Source of the DNA: Maricaulis sp.
Lineage (GTDB): Bacteria; Pseudomonadota; Alphaproteobacteria; Caulobacterales; Maricaulaceae
DNA length: 48,063 nucleotides
Direction: 5' to 3'
Assembly (NCBI GenBank): GCA_029251785.1
Contig: JAQXCQ010000096.1
Span: 1-48,063 of the forward strand
Shown: positions 38,220 through 45,794 of the stretch, piece by piece
Numbering within the stretch: position 1 is the stretch's first letter
How the letters are laid out: every line of letters starts with the position of its first letter
Notes under the pieces: generated by a model
Told to the model about the DNA's origin: nothing
Seen by the model: only the letters and a program-made list of their open reading frames with translations
Databases searched by the model: none
Translations under genes and position numbers: made by a program

Positions 38220-38636
38220 ATGAGACGGACTTTTATCGGAATTTACGGTTTCGCCCTGATGACCATTCTGGCTATGGCGGGGTACCATTTTTATCTGCCA
38301 ACTCACATGCATTGGGCGGAGGGTATGGTCGACGCGCCTGTTATGCTCCGGTGGGCTCTGGATGCGTTGAATTATTTGTGGAGCCTGGTGACACTATGCT
38401 TCGCCGGGTTGATGGTGCTGTATCTTCGCAAACCACGTATTGACGCCAGAGCCAAACGATTGGCGAGCAATATGTTCTGTATCTATTGGGTGTTACATGC
38501 GGTGTTTTTGTATTTTTACCCACCCGCTTTGCCTCCACACCTGCAGTGGATTCCGATGCTATTCCTGATCTTCCCATTGGCTAATGTTGGGATGTTGTCG
38601 CTGGGTAACTGGATTTTCCGTGAAGAGACAGCCTGA
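38220..38636 (+). CDS. Small four-helix membrane protein in the LytTR module
   Basis: I do not recognise the family. 138 residues with four hydrophobic helices at about 5-24, 45-68, 83-100 and 109-127, and a basic loop (RKPRIDARAKR) after the second. GAGAGGA precedes the ATG by 7 bases, and that fixes the start. It stands between the two LytTR regulators, divergent from one and ending 3 bases from the stop of the other. By analogy with LytTR regulator/membrane-inhibitor pairs of firmicutes, it could be a partner of one regulator; this is inference. Confidence 0.72.
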   Translation: MRRTFIGIYGFALMTILAMAGYHFYLPTHMHWAEGMVDAPVMLRWALDALNYLWSLVTLCFAGLMVLYLRKPRIDARAKRLASNMFCIYWVLHAVFLYFYPPALPPHLQWIPMLFLIFPLANVGMLSLGNWIFREETA

Positions 38637-38639
38637 CCG

Positions 38640-39518
38640 TCAGGCGGCTTCGAGCCGGTCGCGATAGCGTCGGCTGCCCGGGATCGTATCGCCACTGGTG
38701 AGCGTGATGGAGACATCGCCTTCACCGGTGGGTTCGATCTGGCTAACCAGGTCGCGATTGACCAGCCACGACCTGTGCACACGAATGGCAGGAATCGAGG
38801 CCTCGCAGAGCAGGGTTTCGAGTTGAGCGAGGGTCATGCGGGCAAGGTGATCGCCATTGCCGAAGCGGGCTTCGACATAATTGCCGGCAGATTTGGCGGA
38901 GACGAAGTCTTCCGCGGCCAATAACATTATTCGGCCGCCACATTTTAACGTGATCCGGTGAGAAACCTTCGCTTCGCTGCGCGCCATGCGGAGTTCGAGA
39001 TGGGCGCGTTCCAGTGACCGGATATTGCCCAGGATAATTTGATAGGCCGCGTAGGACATGGCCTGTTTGCGCATCTCGTAGACGTAATTGTCAAAAACCT
39101 CGGCACCCCAGCTATAGTCCGCGTCAAACAAAACCGGCCACAGAATGTCTCTCGACCCGTACATGAGCACGATTTGAAGTGAGCCATAGGCCAATAATCC
39201 GGCGGTATGAATCGGAATAGATGAGCGAAGGCGGCCCGGTTCTATCGGAAAACGGTGACCGAGCCAGAGTGCGATCGGAAGGCTGACCAGCATGGCCAGG
39301 ATCGCGCTGCCCTCGAGCACCCAGGCGTAGAGGGCGGGACTGTTTGCGCCAGACCAGCCGAGCTCTGTTGAGACTGATAGCGCGTTGACGATGTAGAACG
39401 CTAGAATGAGACCGACCGATCCGATCGACGCTTTCAACAAGACCCGTCGATCGGTTTCACGCTCAGAGGTTCCGAGGGTGAGCGGTTCGGTTTCTGGTGG
39501 GGCCGGGTTAATATTCAT
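38640..39518 (-). CDS. Membrane-anchored LytTR-family transcriptional regulator (2)
   Basis: Predicted inner-membrane transcription factor of 292 residues from the ATG at 39518. Hydrophobic helices at about 30-50, 64-86 and 102-120, possibly one more at 153-165. A LytTR domain follows at about 188-290: EDFVSAKSAGNYVEARF, IRVHRSWLVNRDLVSQI and IPGSRRYRDRL. The HRSW and SRR(F/Y) positions match its neighbour at 37226, but the membrane parts differ, so they are distant paralogues or members of one family. An upstream TTG at 39566 is possible; no good ribosome site is seen for either. Divergent from the acyltransferase. Confidence 0.84.
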   Translation of the reverse strand: MNINPAPPETEPLTLGTSERETDRRVLLKASIGSVGLILAFYIVNALSVSTELGWSGANSPALYAWVLEGSAILAMLVSLPIALWLGHRFPIEPGRLRSSIPIHTAGLLAYGSLQIVLMYGSRDILWPVLFDADYSWGAEVFDNYVYEMRKQAMSYAAYQIILGNIRSLERAHLELRMARSEAKVSHRITLKCGGRIMLLAAEDFVSAKSAGNYVEARFGNGDHLARMTLAQLETLLCEASIPAIRVHRSWLVNRDLVSQIEPTGEGDVSITLTSGDTIPGSRRYRDRLEAA

Positions 39519-39575
39519 GGTGTGATAATGACGTGATGCCACCTTGTTGGAAATAGCGTCTCTCAAAATCTAATC

Positions 39576-39646
39576 GAAGTCGTCCCCGCTCACCGCCGTT
39601 TGTCCCTCGAGCGCAGTTTTCGCCCCGCCGGGCCACGGTTTGGCCC
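39576..39646. promoter_or_regulatory. Candidate LytTR operator array: four direct repeats, 20-bp period
   Basis: Four 11-base words start exactly 20 bases apart: GAAGTCGTCCC (39576), CCGTTTGTCCC (39596), GTTTTCGCCCC (39616), CGGTTTGGCCC (39636). The second differs by one base from the repeat at 38122. Against the LytTR consensus, the second and fourth words (with one base to the left) each fit eight of nine positions; the first and third are weaker. A TTAAAT at 39659 could be the -10 of the acyltransferase gene. The last copy overlaps an inverted repeat (CGGGCCA/TGGCCCG, 39629-39647) that might explain part of it. Confidence 0.5.
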
Positions 39647-39706
39647 GTGTCGGTGGTGTTAAATGTGAGATGGGTGAATTTGGTCGGGCCAGACCGGAGA
39701 GACTTT

Positions 39707-40909
39707 ATGACACACGCTGCGAACGATTCCACACACACCCGCCGTTATGACCTCGATTGGCTCAGGATTATCGCGTTTGGGCTTCTTATTTTCTATCACA
39801 TCGGGATGTTCTTCAATTCCTTTGGGTGGCACGCCAAGAGCGTGAATATGAGTGACAGTATTGATGCCTATATGATGCTGAGCAGCCCGTGGCGCTTGCC
39901 GCTGCTGTTCTTTATATCCGGCGTCGCCATTCGATTTTTGTCCGACAAGCTTGGATCAGTCGGATTCGCCGGTGACCGATTTGTTCGCCTGTTTCCGGTT
40001 ATTTTGTTTGCGGTGTTTGTGATTGTACCACCGCAGACCTATGCCGAAGTTATTGGCACCGGGCAGTATGAGGGGAGCTTTTGGGGATTCTACCAACATT
40101 ATGCCGGCGAAATTGGCGGCCCGTGGACGATGATTACGCCAACCTATAATCATCTTTGGTACGTGGTGTACCTGTTCTTGTATTCGCTTCTGCTGGCCCC
40201 GTTATTCCCGCTGCTTCGCTGGATTGCGGATAGTGGTGCGATGCGGGCAGTCGGGGCCTTGTTCGACAAGCCGGTTCTTGGCCCACTGCTGATGATCGCC
40301 CTGCCGGCACTGCCGTTTCTGGCGATCCGCTTCACGCTCTCAATGGACTACCCGACGACCCACGCGCTCTGTGATGACTGGGCCAATCATGCCAACTCGC
40401 TGACTATTTTGGTGATGGGCTTTCTGTTTGCGAAGAATGACATTTTGTGGCGCGCGGTCGATCGTGTCTTGCCGTGGGCGGGCACTTTGACGGTTGCTTC
40501 GATCGCGTTTTTGTTCGTCGTGTATTCCAATTTGGAATGGTTTGAGAATGATACATTGGCGCTGATCGCGCGTGTTGATCGTATTGTTTACGCCTGGGCG
40601 ATCATTCTCACCTTGCTGGGGTTGGCTCGGAAATTCCTGACAGGTGACGGTCCGCTGCGGCGCTATCTGACCCAGGCGATCTTTCCCTATTACATCCTCC
40701 ACCAGACAATCATTGTGTCTGTCGGGTTTGCCATTCGCGACATGGGCCTGGATGTCTGGACTGAGTTTGGGGTGATTGTTGTGGCGACGGTTCTGGGTTG
40801 CGGACTGGGTTATGAAGCGTTGCGGCGTGTACCCGTATTGAGATCACTGATGGGGTTGAAATGGGGTCAGACCAAGCCCCCGGCACCGATATCCCAACTG
40901 GCCGAATAG
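39707..40909 (+). CDS. Acyltransferase family 3 membrane protein
   Basis: Predicted inner-membrane O-acyltransferase of 400 residues with about ten helices. The family's N-terminal pattern RYDLDWLRIIAFGLLIFYH includes the probable catalytic His31. The C-terminal helices (PYYILHQTIIVSVGFAI) are of the AT3/OpgC kind. Targets of such enzymes are glycans, lipids or osmoregulated glucans; which one is not shown. GGAGAG precedes the ATG at 39707, and a longer frame back to 39647 is rejected. The candidate LytTR array lies 60-130 bases upstream. Confidence 0.88.
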   Translation: MTHAANDSTHTRRYDLDWLRIIAFGLLIFYHIGMFFNSFGWHAKSVNMSDSIDAYMMLSSPWRLPLLFFISGVAIRFLSDKLGSVGFAGDRFVRLFPVILFAVFVIVPPQTYAEVIGTGQYEGSFWGFYQHYAGEIGGPWTMITPTYNHLWYVVYLFLYSLLLAPLFPLLRWIADSGAMRAVGALFDKPVLGPLLMIALPALPFLAIRFTLSMDYPTTHALCDDWANHANSLTILVMGFLFAKNDILWRAVDRVLPWAGTLTVASIAFLFVVYSNLEWFENDTLALIARVDRIVYAWAIILTLLGLARKFLTGDGPLRRYLTQAIFPYYILHQTIIVSVGFAIRDMGLDVWTEFGVIVVATVLGCGLGYEALRRVPVLRSLMGLKWGQTKPPAPISQLAE

Positions 40910-40913
40910 GCAC

Positions 40914-40951
40914 AAAAAAGCCCCGCCGGATTTTTCCGACGAGGCTTTTTT
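40914..40951. terminator. Bidirectional terminator between acyltransferase and fabI
   Basis: AAAAAAGCC pairs with GGCTTTTTT at the base of a long hairpin with two mismatches and a TTTT loop. The A-run and T-run make it work on both strands, and it stands between convergent genes. Confidence 0.92.
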
Positions 40952-40968
40952 GTGAGGTTTGTAGAGGA

Positions 40969-41781
40969 CTATTCGTCGTCCATGCTTGGCACGGCGACGG
41001 CATGGAAGCCGCAATCGACGTGGTGCGTTTCACCTGTGCAGGAGGTGCCCAGGGAGGACAGTAAATAGAGCGCGGCACCGGCCACACCTTCCATTTGAGT
41101 GTCCTGTTTCATCATCGACCATTCGCGGCCGGTGCGCATCAGGCCCTTGCCGCCGGAAATGCCGGCCATGGCGAGGGTGCGCATGGGGCCAGCAGACAGC
41201 GCGTTGACGCGGATGTTTGATGGGCCGAGATCGCGGGCCATATAGCGTGTGGAGGCTTCCAGGGCGGCCTTGGCAACGCCCATGACATTGTAGGACGGCA
41301 CAACGCGTTCCGAGCCAAGATATGTCAGAGTGATCATTGATCCGCCATCCGTCATCAGACGAGAGGCGCGCTTACCTGCATCGACGAAGGAGAAGGCCGA
41401 GATTTCCATGGCGCGGCTCCAGCCTTCGCGCGTGGTATTCTCTGTGAAGGAGCCAACCAGTTCGTCCTTGCCAGCAAAAGCAATCGCGTGGACGAGGAAG
41501 TCAATCTTGCCCCATTTGTCTTCCAGGGCCTGAAAACACGCGTCCATGGACGCGTCGTCAGTGACGTCAGCTTCAACCATGAAGGGATCGCCGCCGAGGC
41601 TTTCGACTAGGGGGCGGACGCGCTTTTCAACGGCGCCCTGGTAGGAAAACGCCATCTCGGCGCCCTGGGCAGCCAATTGCTGGGCGATACCCCAGGCAAT
41701 GGAATTCTTGTTGGCAACACCCATTACAAGCCCGCGCTTGCCTTTCATCAGGTCGCCCTTGGGGAAAATTGTATCACTCAT
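40969..41781 (-). CDS. fabI: Enoyl-ACP reductase FabI
   Basis: Last step of each fatty-acid elongation cycle, NADH-dependent. 270 residues from 41781. The nucleotide site is GLVMGVANKNSIAWG, and the active-site residues are Y154, Y164 and K171 in LTYLGSERVVPSYNVMGVAK. Two ATGs stand in tandem at 41784 and 41781; the second has the better distance (7) from AGGAG. It is the third gene of fabA-fabB-fabI, an order found in many alphaproteobacteria. It is the expected target of triclosan-type inhibitors. Confidence 0.95.
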   Translation of the reverse strand: MSDTIFPKGDLMKGKRGLVMGVANKNSIAWGIAQQLAAQGAEMAFSYQGAVEKRVRPLVESLGGDPFMVEADVTDDASMDACFQALEDKWGKIDFLVHAIAFAGKDELVGSFTENTTREGWSRAMEISAFSFVDAGKRASRLMTDGGSMITLTYLGSERVVPSYNVMGVAKAALEASTRYMARDLGPSNIRVNALSAGPMRTLAMAGISGGKGLMRTGREWSMMKQDTQMEGVAGAALYLLSSLGTSCTGETHHVDCGFHAVAVPSMDDE

Positions 41782-41832
41782 CATATGGCTCCTCGCCGTT
41801 GATGCCGATGGTCCGGTGTGTGGACGTTCAGG

Positions 41833-43047
41833 TCAGACTTTTTCGAAGGTCACGCTGCCGTTTGTGCCGCCAAAACCGAAGCTGTTGGACATGGTGCACT
41901 GAAGGTCGGCATCACGGGTTTCGGTGATGATTGGCAGGTTGAGCGCAGCGATGTCAGGATCCATTTCGAAGACATTGATCGACGGGGCAATAAAGCCGCC
42001 ATCCATCATCAACAATGTGTAGATGGCTTCATGAACACCGGCGGCGCCCAGGGAGTGACCGGTCATTGACTTGGTGCCGGAAATCATCGGAACTTTGTCG
42101 CCGAAGACATTGCGGACAGCCTGCATCTCGGTGATGTCCCCAACCGGAGTGGCTGTGGCGTGCGGATTAAGATAATCGACCGCGCGTGTCGCTGTCTCCA
42201 TGGCCATCGCCATCGCGCGTTCGGCGCCTTCGCCCGACGGCGCAACCATGTCGTGACCGTCGGAAGTCGCACCATAGCCGGTGATTTCGGCATAAATTTT
42301 CGCACCGCGCGCCTTGGCACGTTCATATTCTTCGAGCACCAAGACGCCAGCACCAGCACCGGCTACGAAGCCGTCGCGGTCCTTGTCGAAGGCGCGAGAA
42401 GCTTGTTGTGGTGTGTCGTTATATTTGGTCGACATGGCACCCATGGCATCAAACAGGTTAGACAGGGCCCAGTGGATCTCTTCGGAGCCACCGGCAAACA
42501 TAACGTCCTGCTTGCCCCACTGGATTTGTTCGGCGGCGGCGCCGATGCAATGGAGCGATGTGGTGCAGGCGGAGGTGATTGAATAATTCACACCGAGAAT
42601 CTTGAATGGCGTCGCGAGCGTGGCAGACGCGGTTGAGCTCATCGCCTTGGGCACAGCAAATGGACCAATTCGGCGTGGGCCCTTATTGCGGGTGATGTCG
42701 GCCGATTCTACGATGACGCGGGCGGAGGGGCCGCCCGAGCCCATGATGATGCCCGTCCGGGGATTGGAAATATCGGATTCCTCGATGCCGGAATCCGCAA
42801 TCGCCTGCTCCATCGCCATATAATTCCAACCGGAACCTTCTGACATAAACCGATAGACGCGCTTGTCGACATGATCGACCGGGTCAATATCCGGCTTGCC
42901 GCCTACCTGGCATTTAAAATTGAGCTCCTTGAAGCTCTCCATAAAGCCAATGCCACTCTTGCCCTCGCGAAGGGATTGAGCGACTTCGTCTGCATTATTG
43001 CCGATCGGCGAAATAACGCCCAGACCGGTGATCACGACACGACGCAT
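41833..43047 (-). CDS. fabB: 3-oxoacyl-ACP synthase I FabB
   Basis: Condensing enzyme of unsaturated fatty-acid synthesis, 404 residues. The catalytic triad is C161 (TSACTTSLH), H296 ([11 protein letters not shown]) and H331 ([13 protein letters not shown]), with K326. It starts 14 bases after the fabA stop and precedes fabI. FabB with FabA is the anaerobic route to unsaturated fatty acids. Confidence 0.96.
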   Translation of the reverse strand: MRRVVITGLGVISPIGNNADEVAQSLREGKSGIGFMESFKELNFKCQVGGKPDIDPVDHVDKRVYRFMSEGSGWNYMAMEQAIADSGIEESDISNPRTGIIMGSGGPSARVIVESADITRNKGPRRIGPFAVPKAMSSTASATLATPFKILGVNYSITSACTTSLHCIGAAAEQIQWGKQDVMFAGGSEEIHWALSNLFDAMGAMSTKYNDTPQQASRAFDKDRDGFVAGAGAGVLVLEEYERAKARGAKIYAEITGYGATSDGHDMVAPSGEGAERAMAMAMETATRAVDYLNPHATATPVGDITEMQAVRNVFGDKVPMISGTKSMTGHSLGAAGVHEAIYTLLMMDGGFIAPSINVFEMDPDIAALNLPIITETRDADLQCTMSNSFGFGGTNGSVTFEKV

Positions 43048-43061
43048 ATCAAACTCCTCGA

Positions 43062-43580
43062 TCAGGCCATTTCGCCGGGCTTGAACAAGCCCACGCGCAG
43101 GTCTGTTGCGGTATAAATAATTTTTCCATCAGCCTCTACATGGCCATCACCGATCGCCATTATAAGGCGTCGCTGGATCACACGCTTGAGATTGATCACA
43201 TAACGAACGGTTTTGGTCTCGCGGGTGATCTGTCCTGTGAACTTCACCTGACCCACGCCGAGGGCGCGACCCTTGCCGGGATTGTCCTTCCAGCACAGGA
43301 AGAAACCAACCAGCTGCCACAGGGCGTCGAGGCCCAAACAGCCGGGCATTACCGGGTCACCCTTAAAGTGACAATCAAAGAACCAATGGTCCTGCTTGAT
43401 GTCCAATTCGGCAATGATCTGACCCTTGCCGTACTCACCACCTTCGTCGGTGATGCTCAGAATGCGGTCCATCATCAGCATGGGTGGTGCGGGCAGGCGA
43501 GACCGGTCGGGGCCCCACATGCGACCTTCTGATGAGTCGATGAGTTCTTCGTAGGTGAAAGAGCTTTGGCGTTCTGTCAT
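43062..43580 (-). CDS. fabA: 3-hydroxydecanoyl-ACP dehydratase/isomerase FabA
   Basis: Introduces the cis double bond of unsaturated fatty acids. 172 residues. The active-site histidine is H71 in [18 protein letters not shown], with D85 as its partner. It is first in the fabA-fabB-fabI set. The SH3-like gene lies upstream on the same strand, with a 93-base gap that contains ACCGG/CCGGT inverted arms at 43630-43654 and probably the fab promoter. Confidence 0.96.
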   Translation of the reverse strand: MTERQSSFTYEELIDSSEGRMWGPDRSRLPAPPMLMMDRILSITDEGGEYGKGQIIAELDIKQDHWFFDCHFKGDPVMPGCLGLDALWQLVGFFLCWKDNPGKGRALGVGQVKFTGQITRETKTVRYVINLKRVIQRRLIMAIGDGHVEADGKIIYTATDLRVGLFKPGEMA

Positions 43581-43673
43581 GGGGCCGTTTGGTTGCGCCT
43601 CTGGTGACCGGGCAGATAGGGCCGATCACCGGACTGGGAATGATACCCGGTCCAAACGCGCTGACCGGGCGAA

Positions 43674-44270
43674 CTAGTGCAGAGCGGTATCACGCGAAAG
43701 AGAGGGGCTCAAGGTGGCGCTGCGGTCATCGCCCGCACTTGTTCCACCCGCTTGTTCATGTGGATAGACACCCCACAGCATGTGAGCCTGCGCCCAGCCC
43801 CGAAATCCCTGGGCTTCCACGCGGCACCAGCCGGAGCGACACCGCTCGAGTGTGAAGGTCACGCCCGCGTCTGCAATGGCTTCTTCGGGGGCGTCGATAT
43901 CGGCCCGGGCGCGCAGCGGTGTCTCAACCAAGGTGAAGACGGAGCGACGGCCGGACAGGACGCGTTTGTGCATCCAGGTGATCTCGCCATCCGGGTCACG
44001 CACGCGGCGCCAATTGGGCGTCTCGGCGATAACTTCCATCGGCAAAGCGCGCCTGAGGTAACGCCAGGCGATTGGATGAGCCTGGCTGGGTCCCGAACGA
44101 CCATTGGCCACGTCGAATTTGAGACTGACAAATCTGGGGACGGCCTGACCGGAGGGTGTTGTCTCGGAGGTGGATGTGTCAGGGGATTGTCCCGGCGCGT
44201 CTGTCTGGGCGTCGGCAGGGCCCGCGACCAGAAATGACAGACAGCTCAATAAAACCAACAAACCACGCAT
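43674..44270 (-). CDS. Secreted bacterial SH3-like protein
   Basis: Predicted periplasmic protein of 198 residues. The signal peptide is 1-22 (LLVLLSCLSFLVAG, cleavage at ADAQ). The mature part has two bacterial SH3 (SH3_3/SH3_4-like) repeats. One reads NGRSGPSQAHPIAWRYLRRA and PNWRRVRDPDGEITWMHKRV; the second ends with SGWCRVEAQGFRGWAQAHML. Such proteins are thought to bind cell-wall peptides. The start at 44270 follows GCGAGAGAG; an upstream start at 44291 is possible. It precedes fabA on the same strand. Confidence 0.8.
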   Translation of the reverse strand: MRGLLVLLSCLSFLVAGPADAQTDAPGQSPDTSTSETTPSGQAVPRFVSLKFDVANGRSGPSQAHPIAWRYLRRALPMEVIAETPNWRRVRDPDGEITWMHKRVLSGRRSVFTLVETPLRARADIDAPEEAIADAGVTFTLERCRSGWCRVEAQGFRGWAQAHMLWGVYPHEQAGGTSAGDDRSATLSPSLSRDTALH

Positions 44271-44442
44271 GACAGACTCTCTCGCTATCAAAACTCGACC
44301 TCATCATCATCTGCCGCAGCAGGATGAACACACGGTAAAAATGTCGATTTGACGGCCAGCGTATCTGCAAGGTCGAGCGACCAACGAAAAATTGATGCAC
44401 TGTGCGTGCAATCGGGCGATCCGCTACTATATCATGGCCAGA

Positions 44443-44458
44443 CACCTCCACTGAGGTG
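44443..44458 (+). promoter_or_regulatory. Small hairpin before the metallo-beta-lactamase gene
   Basis: CACCTC-CACT-GAGGTG is a perfect 6-bp stem with a 4-base loop, ending 22 bases before the ATG. Its left arm and loop include CACCTCC, which resembles anti-Shine-Dalgarno sequence, and the gene's own site (GGGAGAT) lies just after it. A TACTAT box at 44425 may be the -10, which would place the hairpin in the leader RNA. Confidence 0.35.
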
Positions 44459-44480
44459 ACAGGATTTGAGGGAGATCTCC

Positions 44481-45410
44481 ATGAGTTTTCGACTGGCAAT
44501 TTCGAGTGCGACTATTTTTCTGGCCGCCTGTGCACAGTCCAGCGAACGCGCAGAAGCGCTGACCCGACAGGACCAACAACCGGAGATGATGGTCGAAAAT
44601 ACCGATCTTGGCGGTGGTTTGCATATGTTGTCGACGCATACGGGGATTGGCAATCTGGCTTTGCTCGTCGGAGACGATGGGGCTGTGATGGTTGATGATC
44701 AACTTCCAAATAATGGCTCGCTTATTGAAAGCGCGATAGAGGCCATTGCCGGCGAGGGCGCGCCGCGTTTTATCGTCTCGACGCATTTTCATGGCGATCA
44801 TTCTGGCGGAAATGCCTATTTCGCGGAACGAGGCACAATGATCGCTGCCCATCACAATATCAGAACACGACTGGAAAATTCAGAAGCTGAGTGGGCACAG
44901 GCGCCGGATACACTACCCATCATGACATTCGGGCAGGATCTGACCTTCCACATGAATGGTCAGACCGTTGAGGCGGTGCACATCAATGCCGCGCACACGG
45001 ATGGCGATGCGGTGGTCATGTTTCGTGAAGCCAATGTGTTGCATATGGGTGATATTTTCTTCTCCGGCTTGTTTCCGTTTATTGATTTGGCCGGTGGCGG
45101 CACCGTCGATGGATACATTGCCGGCATGGAAGCGGCGCTTGCGATGACGAATGAAGACACGCGCATTATTCCGGGTCATGGACCGCTCTCAACCCCCGCA
45201 GAGTTGCAGGCATCGATAACGATGGTTCGCGACGCGGCTTTCCGGGTGCGGACGCTCGTTGAGGGCGGAGCAGATCTCGAGGCTGTTCGAGCGGCAAACC
45301 CGTTGGCGGATTATGATGCCGATTGGGCCTGGTTCTTCATCAGCACCGACCGGATGGTGCGGACGTTATACAACGATGCTGTTGGTAATGATTACGCTTG
45401 GCAACGCTAA
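44481..45410 (+). CDS. Metallo-beta-lactamase-fold lipoprotein
   Basis: Predicted envelope lipoprotein hydrolase of 309 residues. The lipobox LAAC ends at Cys17. The metal motif HxHxDH is H102-F-H104-G-D106-H107 (STHFHGDHSGGN). H172 (AAHTDGD), D191 (HMGDIFFSG) and H233 (IPGHGPLS) complete the binuclear site. Spacing and the FPFIDLAGGGTVDGY segment place it in the broad quinoprotein-relay/glyoxalase-like branch, not with known antibiotic-degrading enzymes. The ATG at 44481 follows GGGAGA. It ends at a good terminator. Confidence 0.88.
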   Translation: MSFRLAISSATIFLAACAQSSERAEALTRQDQQPEMMVENTDLGGGLHMLSTHTGIGNLALLVGDDGAVMVDDQLPNNGSLIESAIEAIAGEGAPRFIVSTHFHGDHSGGNAYFAERGTMIAAHHNIRTRLENSEAEWAQAPDTLPIMTFGQDLTFHMNGQTVEAVHINAAHTDGDAVVMFREANVLHMGDIFFSGLFPFIDLAGGGTVDGYIAGMEAALAMTNEDTRIIPGHGPLSTPAELQASITMVRDAAFRVRTLVEGGADLEAVRAANPLADYDADWAWFFISTDRMVRTLYNDAVGNDYAWQR

Positions 45411-45454
45411 CGCGTGCCGAATGAATGACTGGAAATTCTGACCAATATTTAAAG

Positions 45455-45487
45455 CCGCCCCAATCATCTCGAAAGGGGCGGTTTTTT
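45455..45487 (+). terminator. Terminator after the metallo-beta-lactamase gene
   Basis: CCGCCCC (45455-45461) pairs with GGGGCGG (45475-45481) across a 13-base loop and is followed by six Ts. It ends 12 bases before the next gene starts. Confidence 0.85.
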
Positions 45488-45498
45488 ATGTTGCGGGT

Positions 45499-45705
45499 AT
45501 GAATGCTCCTGCCAGACCCCCGTCGCAAAAACCTCCAACGCAAAAAGCCGGTCCGCCCGAATTCGTGGCGGGACTGATTGCCGGCGTGATGCTGTGGGGC
45601 GTGCTCGCGGCGATGACGCACAATTTTGTGCTGGGAATGGTCTTTGGGCTGGGTTCGGGAGTGCTGATTGGCGTGGGACTACACCTCACTCAACGACGCA
45701 AATAA
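45499..45705 (+). CDS. Small two-helix membrane protein
   Basis: 68 residues: a proline- and lysine-rich N-terminus (PARPPSQKPPTQKAGPP), two hydrophobic helices (about 22-40 and 43-62, rich in glycine), and a basic end QRRK. No known family. The ribosome site is weak (GCGGG), and the gene begins just after a terminator, so it needs its own promoter, which I do not see. It may be real because hydrophobic structure and base composition fit a coding gene. Confidence 0.55.
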   Translation: MNAPARPPSQKPPTQKAGPPEFVAGLIAGVMLWGVLAAMTHNFVLGMVFGLGSGVLIGVGLHLTQRRK

Positions 45706-45794
45706 TTCGGTGGTGAGCAGCCAATAGACAATTAGGTGTTGCGCCGATTATTCCAGCCGCGTTAGCCTTGTCCCAGTGTCGGGGGCGGGGTTTT

